The notes under the pieces are model-generated. The model was given only the letters and a program-made list of their open reading frames with translations, had not been told where the DNA came from and did no database searches. Shown here in pieces: positions 1-5,262 of a stretch of DNA of 5,262 nt; within the stretch, counting starts at the first letter, position 1, and the number at the start of each line of letters is the position of its first letter. Position numbers and translations under genes: made by a program. Source of the DNA: an uncultured Nannocystaceae bacterium (GTDB taxonomy: Bacteria > Myxococcota_A > Polyangia > Nannocystales > Nannocystaceae); assembly GCA_938084085.1 (NCBI GenBank), contig CALKDV010000398.1, forward strand, positions 1-5,262, given 5' to 3'.

Positions 1-1098
1 CTCTTCGATCTCCTCGATCTCGTCGACCTCTTCCCCCTCTTCGCCCTCGGACTCGCTGAGCACCGCAGAGGAGAGGTCCCCAGTTAAGAGCTCGTCTTCG
101 TCATCATCAAAGTCCTCGTCGTCAAAGGAGAGGCTCTCCATCCCGCTCTCTGACTTCGCTTTCGACGCGCCCGGGACTCCATGGATCGCCGAAATCCTCC
201 GCTTGGCCGCGGACAGATCAGAATTGCCTGGGCTCCATTGAAGCCCCCGTTCGAGGACCCTCATGGCCGTCTCCACATCGTCGGTCGAGGCGGACGACGA
301 TGACAGCTTGCGCGCGAGTTCTGCGATGACGGAGCACGCCTTCTCCACCTTGCCCATCGCAAACATGGTCTCCGCGAGCAGCTCGAGCCCCTCCGGATCG
401 TCATTGTGAGACTGCAGCAGCAGGTTTAGCTTCAGCAACGCCTTACGTGGTTGCTTGGTGCCCAAGTAGGCGTGCGCGAGCCGACGGATCTCCGCGGGTC
501 GTTCAGCGTCGTGATACAGCAGGCGCTCGGAAACGCGGACATACTCGTCAAAACGTGACTCCTCGTACAAGAAGTCCGCGCACTCTTGGAAGGTCTTGAT
601 GGCTTCATCGACGAGGCCGTCTCGAGAGAGCAGCTCGGCGAGTCGGAGACGCTTGGTGATCTGCGTGGGCTCAAGCTGCACCACGAGCCGATATAGGGCG
701 AACGCATCGGTGCTATTGCCATTTTGCATATAGCCCTGCGCCGTCCGTTCATACATCGCGATGGAGTCCGCCGTCCGCCCCATCTCTCGCAAGAGCTCCG
801 CGCAACGGATTTGAATGTCCAGACGCGTGTCATCGATGTTGAGCACCTGGCGATACACCGCCAACGCCTTCTGAAAGTCCTTGGCCTGTCCAAAGAATTT
901 CGCGACTTGCGTGTACTTTTCAATGGCCTGCTTGGTATCTCCCGCGCGGACGAGACAATCTGCGAGCAGCAACCAAGTGCGCGTGTCTTTGGGATCGTTG
1001 TCGACGATCGTCTGGTAGTTCTTGGCCGCCTTGGAGTGCTGCCCCTTCGCGGAGTAGCGCTCTGCCGTAGCGATCACTTTGTCTCTTCGAAATGCCAC
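1..1098 (-). CDS. TPR-repeat protein with acidic linker, possibly SgmX-like (3' end outside window)
   Basis: The frame is open for 366 codons from GTG at 1098 to the left edge. It has about six to eight tetratricopeptide-type helix pairs over residues 7-290, for example KAAKNYQTIVDNDPKD (23-38), KQAIEKYTQVAKFF (56-69), KALAVYRQVLNIDD (77-90), DAFALYRLVVQLEP (131-144) and DEAIKTFQECADFL (164-177). TPRs bind protein partners. After residue 305 comes a low-complexity acidic region: FDDEDFDDDEDE (325-336), then Glu-rich repeats to the edge. No signal peptide or membrane segment is seen, so it is cytoplasmic. GTG at 1098 is the only start available before the upstream TAA (the accC stop, in the same frame); GTG at 1077 is an alternative. 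M. xanthus SgmX, a long TPR protein that binds MglA-GTP and is required for type IV pili, has a similar architecture and, as I recall, a similar neighbourhood, so an SgmX-like role is plausible but unproven. The TPR call is firm. Confidence 0.85.
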   Translation of the reverse strand, partial: MAFRRDKVIATAERYSAKGQHSKAAKNYQTIVDNDPKDTRTWLLLADCLVRAGDTKQAIEKYTQVAKFFGQAKDFQKALAVYRQVLNIDDTRLDIQIRCAELLREMGRTADSIAMYERTAQGYMQNGNSTDAFALYRLVVQLEPTQITKRLRLAELLSRDGLVDEAIKTFQECADFLYEESRFDEYVRVSERLLYHDAERPAEIRRLAHAYLGTKQPRKALLKLNLLLQSHNDDPEGLELLAETMFAMGKVEKACSVIAELARKLSSSSASTDDVETAMRVLERGLQWSPGNSDLSAAKRRISAIHGVPGASKAKSESGMESLSFDDEDFDDDEDELLTGDLSSAVLSESEGEEGEEVDEIEEIEE

Positions 1099-1107
1099 GT
1101 CGTCTCG

Positions 1108-2484
1108 TTACACCTGAGCGTGCGCCTCCGACAGGATCGCTGCGCCGTCGAGATTGAGTTCCAAAAAGTGAGTGTCGTAGACCCCCGACTGGAAGGCCGC
1201 TTGCTTGAGAAGCCACCGGTGGAGGGGGATATTCGTCGAGATTCCCTCCACGACCGACTCACCGAGCGCCCGTCGTAGACGCCGCAGCGCACGCTCACGG
1301 TCCGGAGCGTGCACGATCAGCTTGGCGAGCATCGAGTCGTAGTGGGGAGAGACTGTGTAGCCCTGGTAGATATGGGAGTCCACGCGCACCCCCGTCCCCC
1401 CCGGGAAATGAAGCGCGGAGATCACCCCGGGATGCGGCGCGAAGGTCACCGGGTGCTCGGCATTGATCCGGACCTCGATGGCGTGCCCTCGCGCTCGGTG
1501 ACGCCGGTTCAGGTGCCCGAGGGCCTCTCCCTTCGCGAGGCGAATCTGCTCTTGCACAATGTCGACCCCGGTGATCATCTCGGTCACGCAGTGCTCAACC
1601 TGCACCCGGGTGTTCATCTCCATGAAGTAAAATTTGTCACCGTCGAGCAGGAATTCGACCGTGCCCACAGAGCGATAGTCGATGGCCTTGGCGGCCTGCA
1701 CGGCGGCGGAGAGCATCTCTTCGCGAACGTCCTCTGCGAGCGTCGCGCACGGAGCCTCCTCGACGAGTTTTTGGTGTCGACGTTGAATCGAGCACTCGCG
1801 CTCAAGCAGGTCGATCACGTTGCCATGGTTGTCGGCGACCACTTGCACCTCGACGTGTCGTGGACTCTCGACATAGCGCTCGATGTACATGTCACCGCAT
1901 CCGAACGCCGCGAGCGCCTCCGCCTGGGCGGTGACCAAGGTCGAGCCGATCTTCTCCATGTCCCGAACGATCTTCATGCCGCGTCCGCCACCGCCAGCCG
2001 ACGCCTTCATGATCACGGGCAGCCCGATGTCTTCAGCCGCCTTCACGGCCTCCTCCGGGCTGTTGAGGACACCAGTACCAGGCAGCACCGGCACGCCGGC
2101 CTCGATCATGGTCTCCCGAGCGCGCACCTTGTCCCCCATCATCCGCATGTGCATGGGCGTTGGGCCAATAAAGACCATGCCGCACTTCTCCACCACCTCT
2201 GCGAACTCCGCCCGCTCCGACAAAAAGCCGTAGCCCGGGTGGACAGCGTCCGCGCCGCTGATCTCTGCCGCCGCGATGATGTTGGGAATGTTGAGATAGC
2301 TCTGCTGCGCCGCCGGGGGACCGATGCAAATCGCCTCATCGGCGAACCGCACGTGCAGCGCGTGGGCGTCCGCCTCCGAGTACACGGCGACGGTCTTGAG
2401 TCCCATCTCCCGGCACGCCCGAATGACGCGGAGCGCGATCTCACCGCGGTTCGCGATGAGCACCTTTGAAACCTGTCCCGTCAC
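1108..2484 (-). CDS. accC: Biotin carboxylase subunit of acetyl-CoA carboxylase
   Basis: AccC uses ATP and bicarbonate to carboxylate the biotin on AccB. At 458 residues it is slightly longer than E. coli AccC (449) and aligns along its length. Visible elements are the N-terminal VLIANRGEIALR (8-19), HPGYGFLSE (82-90), the ATP-grasp lysines at 119 (MGDK) and 160, the glycine loop GGGGRGM (164-170), ERYVESPRHVEVQV (202-215) with His210, Lys239 in RRHQK, and the metal-binding and catalytic segment FMEMNTRVQVEH (287-298) with Glu289, Asn291 and catalytic Arg293. The residue after His298 is Cys, where E. coli has Pro (HPVTE), and INAEHPVTFAPHPG (340-353) departs from the usual INAEDP..F.PSPG. There is no biotinyl or carboxyltransferase domain, so it is a stand-alone AccC, not pyruvate or propionyl-CoA carboxylase. 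The start is GTG in a four-base GTGA overlap with accB; AGG 6-8 bases upstream is a weak ribosome site. Confidence 0.97.
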   Translation of the reverse strand: MTGQVSKVLIANRGEIALRVIRACREMGLKTVAVYSEADAHALHVRFADEAICIGPPAAQQSYLNIPNIIAAAEISGADAVHPGYGFLSERAEFAEVVEKCGMVFIGPTPMHMRMMGDKVRARETMIEAGVPVLPGTGVLNSPEEAVKAAEDIGLPVIMKASAGGGGRGMKIVRDMEKIGSTLVTAQAEALAAFGCGDMYIERYVESPRHVEVQVVADNHGNVIDLLERECSIQRRHQKLVEEAPCATLAEDVREEMLSAAVQAAKAIDYRSVGTVEFLLDGDKFYFMEMNTRVQVEHCVTEMITGVDIVQEQIRLAKGEALGHLNRRHRARGHAIEVRINAEHPVTFAPHPGVISALHFPGGTGVRVDSHIYQGYTVSPHYDSMLAKLIVHAPDRERALRRLRRALGESVVEGISTNIPLHRWLLKQAAFQSGVYDTHFLELNLDGAAILSEAHAQV

Positions 2485-2975
2485 GCTCGCCTAATCCTGA
2501 AGAGTTTTGCGCCGAATTCGACCATCTTGCCGTCGTCGACAAGTGCCTCAAGGATCTCCACCGGCTCTTCGGTTTGGATCTCATTAAACAGCTTCATGGC
2601 TTCCACGATGCACACGGTGGCTCCCGCGGCGACCGTGTCGCCCACCTTCACGAAGGATGGATCTTCGGGCTTGGGTCGAGCATAAAAAGTCCCCACGAAG
2701 GGCGAGGTGATGAAGTCCCCCTCCTCCACCGGTGCGTCCGAGTTGGCAGTCGCTGCGGCGGCGGGAGCGGCGGCGGGCGCAGCCGCCGCGGCCAACGGCG
2801 CTGCCGGGGCAGGCGCTGCGGTGGTCACCACGGTGGTCGCTGCCGCGGCTCCGGCCCTGCGCAGCAGAACGCGCTGCTCGCCGGTTTCGATCTCGACTTC
2901 ATCGAGACCGTACTGCTTGAATACCTTGGCGAGCTCGCGCACATAGGTGACATCGGGAAGCTTTGAATCAGACAT
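2481..2975 (-). CDS. accB: Biotin carboxyl carrier protein of acetyl-CoA carboxylase
   Basis: AccB carries the biotin that AccC carboxylates and from which carboxyltransferase transfers CO2 to acetyl-CoA, making malonyl-CoA for fatty-acid synthesis. The 164 residues comprise an N-terminal helical region (about 6-40), a flexible Ala/Pro-rich linker (about 41-78) and the biotinyl domain (about 85-164). The biotinylation site EAMKLF puts biotin on Lys128. The bacterial 'thumb' insertion is present in the segment TFYARPKPEDPSF (96-108), which distinguishes true AccB from most other biotinyl domains. The start ATG overlaps the end of aroQ in ATGTCTGA, and the TGA stop overlaps the accC GTG, so aroQ-accB-accC look translationally coupled. 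There is no clear Shine-Dalgarno before the ATG. BirA, AccA and AccD are not in the window. Confidence 0.97.
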   Translation of the reverse strand: MSDSKLPDVTYVRELAKVFKQYGLDEVEIETGEQRVLLRRAGAAAATTVVTTAAPAPAAPLAAAAAPAAAPAAAATANSDAPVEEGDFITSPFVGTFYARPKPEDPSFVKVGDTVAAGATVCIVEAMKLFNEIQTEEPVEILEALVDDGKMVEFGAKLFRIRRA

Positions 2976-3438
2976 GGTCAGGTTCGGCGTTGTTCGTCGT
3001 GAGGGTGGAGAGCAGGTAGTCCAGGGCGAGTTCGTAGCTTGCGGGGCCCAGCCCCATAATAACGCCGCTGCACGCGGCCGCGGTGACCGAGCTGTGTCGA
3101 AACGACTCCCTCGCGTAAAGATTGGTCAGGTGCACCTCGATACTTGGAGTCGGCACTGATAGCAAGGCATCGTGCAACGCCACGCTCGTGTGCGTATATC
3201 CCGCAGGGTTGATGACCAAGCCGTCGAGATCGGCAGCCCGGTGGATGGCGTCGATCATCGCCCCCTCCGAATTTTCCTGCGCACACTCCACCGCGAGCCC
3301 GCGAGCGGACCCGTAGGCCTCAAGTCGTGCGTTGAGCTCGTCCAGCGTCGTCGTGCCGTACACGCTCGGCTCCCGCAGACCCAACCGGTTAAGGTTGGGT
3401 CCATGCAGCACCAGCACGCGATGGGACGATGCGGCCAT
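2968..3438 (-). CDS. aroQ: Type II 3-dehydroquinate dehydratase
   Basis: AroQ dehydrates 3-dehydroquinate to 3-dehydroshikimate, the step directly after AroB; type II enzymes are cytoplasmic dodecamers. At 156 residues the length is close to the family norm. Motifs in order are LHGPNLNRLG (11-20), the lid loop with Arg22 and catalytic Tyr27 in VYG, the substrate-binding INPAGYTHTS (76-85) with Asn77, the EVHLTN motif with catalytic His103 (101-106), FRHSS with Arg114, and the C-terminal GVIMGLGPASYELAL segment. The usual QSN-type motif reads QENSEG at 54-59, a small divergence. The start at 3438 is chosen because the protein then begins a few residues before the first strand; the frame is open to 3585, but that extension overlaps the Roadblock gene and is not family-like. 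No good Shine-Dalgarno precedes it, so translation is probably coupled to the Roadblock gene. Its last codons overlap accB by eight bases. Confidence 0.96.
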   Translation of the reverse strand: MAASSHRVLVLHGPNLNRLGLREPSVYGTTTLDELNARLEAYGSARGLAVECAQENSEGAMIDAIHRAADLDGLVINPAGYTHTSVALHDALLSVPTPSIEVHLTNLYARESFRHSSVTAAACSGVIMGLGPASYELALDYLLSTLTTNNAEPDHV

Positions 3439-3454
3439 GGGCGAGCGGTCGCGC

Positions 3455-3811
3455 TTAGAGTTCTCCAGCGAGTTGAGGTGCGGTCGAGCGCAGCAGCCAG
3501 CGACCTTTTCCAAAGTGACCGGTCTCACCGAGCAACGTGGCGGAGAAGTACTCCTCGGTGAGGACCCGCACAAGGAACGTGCCAAACTCCGCCTTCACGG
3601 TGATGTCACTGAGCGCGCCCATGCCGAGACTCTCCGCGGCAGTACGCAGCTCGATGAACCGAAAGGAGAACTCCATTGCCATCGATTCGATATCAGGATC
3701 CTCCACGTCCGGATCCACGAACTGATCCACCGCGATCCCATCGAAACCCATCAAAATCGCGGCGCGAGCCCCGGGAGTTTCGTTCACGATCTTTTGTAAT
3801 ATGTCGTTCAT
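3455..3811 (-). CDS. Single-domain Roadblock/LC7 (MglB-like) protein
   Basis: The 118-residue product is one complete Roadblock/LC7 domain of about the usual length. Roadblock proteins dimerise and commonly regulate small Ras-like GTPases; M. xanthus MglB, for example, is the GTPase-activating protein of MglA in cell polarity. Visible signs are the N-terminal helix MNDILQKIV, the first strands GARAAILMGFDGIAVDQF (14-31, with the typical 'DGIAV'), an acidic loop DPDVEDPD, a central helix, and the last strands and helix: EYFSATLL, GHFGKGRWLLR and APQL. No signal peptide or membrane segment is present. The frame extends upstream to 3907, but those 32 residues do not look like Roadblock sequence, so ATG at 3811 is preferred; its Shine-Dalgarno is poor. 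aroQ starts 16 bases after the TAA. No partner GTPase is encoded in the window, so the target is unknown. I am sure of the fold, not of the role. Confidence 0.9.
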   Translation of the reverse strand: MNDILQKIVNETPGARAAILMGFDGIAVDQFVDPDVEDPDIESMAMEFSFRFIELRTAAESLGMGALSDITVKAEFGTFLVRVLTEEYFSATLLGETGHFGKGRWLLRSTAPQLAGEL

Positions 3812-3877
3812 GGCGCGGTCGAAGGTTCGCAGACCCGGTCCCGCTGGGTCAAGCCGCAAGCCGCACGCGCATTTCAC

Positions 3878-3900
3878 GCCCCAACCCGAGGGCTCGGGGC
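3878..3900 (-). other. GC-rich hairpin in the only sizeable intergenic spacer
   Basis: On the minus strand GCCCCGA pairs with TTGGGGC (seven pairs including one G-T), with one unpaired G and two further pairs around a four-base loop. It starts 25 bases after the lipoprotein stop codon and about 66 bases before the Roadblock start. No T-rich run follows, so it is not a standard intrinsic terminator. It may mark a transcript 3' end, an mRNA processing or stability element, or be a chance fold of GC-rich DNA. The remainder of the 114-base spacer (3812-3925) shows no convincing promoter. Confidence 0.3.
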
Positions 3901-3925
3901 GCAGCATTCCTCGCGAGCGATAGTG

Positions 3926-4735
3926 CTACATGCACGACGCGGCGGGGAAGTCCTCTGCCACGCCGGTACAACACGCAGGGTATACGGGGCCGCCGTAGGC
4001 GTTGTCGCAAGACCCGCCGGTGAGGCCAGGATTATTCGCGCAGTTGTCGACGGTACAAAGGTCCGTGTCCGTGGTGTTGCCCATGCCATCGTCTACCGAG
4101 ACGGTCGTGCTGAGACAGGCGCGCAAGCACCCGAAGCAGACGTCAAACGGAAATGTGAACTCGCGTGACTCGATTTCCCTGCCGGTACCGGTCCCTGAGC
4201 GCAGGCCGCGAATGCGTGCCTTCATCAGCATAGGCACGGTCACTTGGCTCCCGAACTGGGCAGTCACGCGATCTCGCACCTCGTCCACGATAGAGGAGGG
4301 CATCTCCAAAAAGAGGCCTTGGCTGGCCCCTGGGGCGATGGAAGTGCTCGCCAGCGGCACGGTGTAATCCACGTGGCCGAGCGCATCGGCCCCCTCCGTC
4401 GCGAACCACACCTCGGTAATTTGCTCACTCACCCGAACCTCGCCGGTTTGGATCCCACCGCCCCCAGCGCCGGTAGCTTGCTGCTGCGAAAGTTGGTTTT
4501 GGACGACGATGGGTTGCGTCATGCCCGTACCCGCGAAGCTCACGTCGAGGACACCCCCGGCGGACCATACGGACGAGCTGCTAGGAGCGACGCAGTCGGC
4601 CTCCGCCTCAAGCGGAACCGCCCCCAAGATGATCAAGCTGCTTTGACCCTCGTCGGCGACACATCCAGATGGCGCGAAAAGCGCACACAAAGTGAGAGTT
4701 GCGAGTACAGTGGGGGAACACAGAGAAATCTTCAT
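3926..4735 (-). CDS. Predicted Cys-rich lipoprotein, function unknown
   Basis: This 269-residue protein begins with a short basic N-terminus (MKIS), a hydrophobic stretch at about residues 8-20 and a lipobox-like FAPSGC ending at Cys25, so export and lipid anchoring are likely; Pro at -3 is atypical for a lipobox. The mature part has an Ala/Ser/Gly-rich, predicted mostly beta region (45-195) containing a Gln-rich QNQLSQQQ stretch and a GAGGGG run. It ends in a Cys-rich tail: ten cysteines follow Cys25 (48, 200, 203, 207, 227, 232, 243, 255, 256, 268), compatible with disulfides in an oxidising compartment. I recognise no enzymatic motif. The overall style resembles uncharacterised lipoproteins of Myxococcota, a weak impression. 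ATG at 4735 is preferred over the upstream in-frame ATG at 4792 because it has an AGAGG ribosome site six bases upstream, starts directly at the signal peptide and avoids overlapping aroB. It could be a secreted protein rather than a true lipoprotein. Confidence 0.85.
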   Translation of the reverse strand: MKISLCSPTVLATLTLCALFAPSGCVADEGQSSLIILGAVPLEAEADCVAPSSSSVWSAGGVLDVSFAGTGMTQPIVVQNQLSQQQATGAGGGGIQTGEVRVSEQITEVWFATEGADALGHVDYTVPLASTSIAPGASQGLFLEMPSSIVDEVRDRVTAQFGSQVTVPMLMKARIRGLRSGTGTGREIESREFTFPFDVCFGCLRACLSTTVSVDDGMGNTTDTDLCTVDNCANNPGLTGGSCDNAYGGPVYPACCTGVAEDFPAASCM

Positions 4736-4741
4736 CGTCGG

Positions 4742-4746
4742 CCTCT
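4742..4746 (-). promoter_or_regulatory. Ribosome binding site of the lipoprotein gene
   Basis: On the minus strand the sequence reads AGAGG, then six bases, then ATG at 4735. It is the clearest Shine-Dalgarno match in the window and decides the start of the lipoprotein gene against the longer frame. It lies in the 19-base gap after the aroB stop codon. Confidence 0.6.
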
Positions 4747-4754
4747 GGGCGACG

Positions 4755-5262
4755 CTAGCAGCCTGACGCCCCTTCACGCAATATTCCGACAATCTCCGCC
4801 GGTTTCAGCGCCACGACGCTCGGCCTTCCGATGGCCTCTAGCCCCACGTAGCTCACGGAATCCTTGGAGCGCTTCTTATCCGCGTGAATGGCACGGGTGA
4901 GTTGACGGTCATCGTAGCGATCCAGGAAGCCGTCGAGGTCTCGCGGTAAACGGAGCTTCTCGAGGGCTCGCGTCATCACGGTCTCCAATCCCTCGTCGCA
5001 AAGACCGCGCCGCTCGGACAACCGCGCCGCGGCTCGAAGCCCAAGCCCCACCGCTTCCCCATGCGCAAGCTCGAACGCAGACAGCAACTCAAGCGCGTGT
5101 CCAACGGTGTGACCGAGGTTCAAGACAACCCTCCCCTTCCCCGCCTCACCGAGCTCGTGCGGATCGCGGCTGACGCAGGCCGCTTTTAAGGCCACGGAGG
5201 CCCCCACAAGCGATGCCGGGATCTCCTCCGCATCGTCGAATATCGCAGACGCGGCCTCCTGG
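4755..5262 (-). CDS. aroB: 3-dehydroquinate synthase, C-terminal half (5' end outside window)
   Basis: AroB converts DAHP to 3-dehydroquinate, the second step of the shikimate pathway, in the cytoplasm, using NAD and a divalent metal. The reading frame is open from the right edge to a TAG at 4757-4755, giving 168 visible residues, about half the usual ~360. Visible landmarks (numbered from the window edge) are the motif LNLGHTVGHALE at 48-59, whose His51 corresponds to a family metal ligand, the HGEAV motif with the second metal-binding His67, and the ADKK segment at 127-130 followed by the usual C-terminal 'SYVGLEAIG' strand. The N-terminal NAD-binding domain and the glutamate metal ligand lie outside the window. 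GTG at 5207-5205 is an internal Val, not the start. The segment before LNLGHT is a few residues longer than in E. coli AroB. The lipoprotein gene starts 19 bases downstream, suggesting cotranscription. Confidence 0.95.
   Translation of the reverse strand, partial: QEAASAIFDDAEEIPASLVGASVALKAACVSRDPHELGEAGKGRVVLNLGHTVGHALELLSAFELAHGEAVGLGLRAAARLSERRGLCDEGLETVMTRALEKLRLPRDLDGFLDRYDDRQLTRAIHADKKRSKDSVSYVGLEAIGRPSVVALKPAEIVGILREGASGC

Noticed and set aside
432..923. Minus-strand reading frame of 163 codons
   Set aside because: It is an out-of-frame shadow of the TPR gene; the product is rich in Arg/Ser/Cys and lacks the TPR pattern seen in the real frame.
724..1278. Plus-strand reading frame of 184 codons
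   Set aside because: It lies antisense to the TPR gene and the end of accC, both supported by family-like protein sequence; the product has no family features.
1309..2469. Long plus-strand reading frame (386 codons) opposite accC
   Set aside because: It is an antisense shadow of a certain accC gene; its translation is His/Arg/Leu-rich with no recognisable domain, as expected from GC-biased codons read backwards.
2750..2830. GC-rich repetitive stretch as a DNA repeat element
   Set aside because: It is the Ala/Pro-rich linker of AccB encoded by similar GCN codons, a normal feature of this family.
3439..3585. N-terminal extension of AroQ to 3585
   Set aside because: It would overlap the Roadblock gene by over 100 bases and add sequence absent from type II dehydroquinases.
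3812..3860. TTGACC as a -35 promoter element upstream of the Roadblock gene
   Set aside because: About 17 bases downstream there is only CGAACC, with no resemblance to a -10 box, and the position overlaps the expected leader.
3812..3907. N-terminal extension of the Roadblock protein to an ATG at 3907
   Set aside because: The extra 32 residues (Cys, Pro, Gly and Arg-rich) lie outside the Roadblock fold, which begins at the Met at 3811, and they overlap the hairpin spacer.
4244..4900. Plus-strand reading frame of 218 codons across the lipoprotein/aroB junction
   Set aside because: It is antisense to two supported genes, and the translation is low in recognisable content and rich in Arg and Pro.

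Overview
The window reads as ordinary chromosomal DNA from a high-GC bacterium (about 60% by eye), most likely a myxobacterial or bradymonad-type member of the Myxococcota. This assignment rests on the gene set rather than on any marker: a single-domain Roadblock/LC7 protein, a Cys-rich lipoprotein, a long TPR protein with an acidic tail, and an aroB/aroQ/accB/accC neighbourhood. All seven supported genes lie on the minus strand and are read from right to left. Both end genes run off the window.

In transcription order the layout is: the C-terminal half of 3-dehydroquinate synthase (aroB, 5262-4755); a 269-residue predicted lipoprotein of unknown function (4735-3926); a 114-base spacer with a GC-rich hairpin; a 118-residue Roadblock/LC7 protein (3811-3455); type II 3-dehydroquinase (aroQ, 3438-2968); biotin carboxyl carrier protein (accB, 2975-2481, overlapping aroQ by 8 bases); biotin carboxylase (accC, 2484-1108, GTG start overlapping the accB stop by 4 bases); and the N-terminal 366 codons of a TPR protein (1098-1, GTG start, 9 bases after the accC stop). 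No other spacer exceeds 19 bases, so most or all of this is probably one operon, with the hairpin spacer the only plausible break.

Two metabolic themes are interleaved. AroB and AroQ catalyse consecutive steps of the shikimate pathway. AccB and AccC form the biotin half of acetyl-CoA carboxylase, which starts fatty-acid synthesis. The other three genes (lipoprotein, Roadblock, TPR) are not metabolic. Roadblock proteins in Myxococcota often act with Ras-like MglA GTPases in polarity and motility, and the M. xanthus TPR protein SgmX is an MglA effector needed for type IV pili. I infer, but cannot show from this window, that the locus is a housekeeping operon carrying components of a polarity or type IV pilus module, and that pil genes may lie beyond the right edge upstream of aroB.

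I saw no tRNA, rRNA, CRISPR array, insertion sequence, attachment site or convincing promoter. The many long plus-strand reading frames, particularly opposite accC, are GC-bias shadows.
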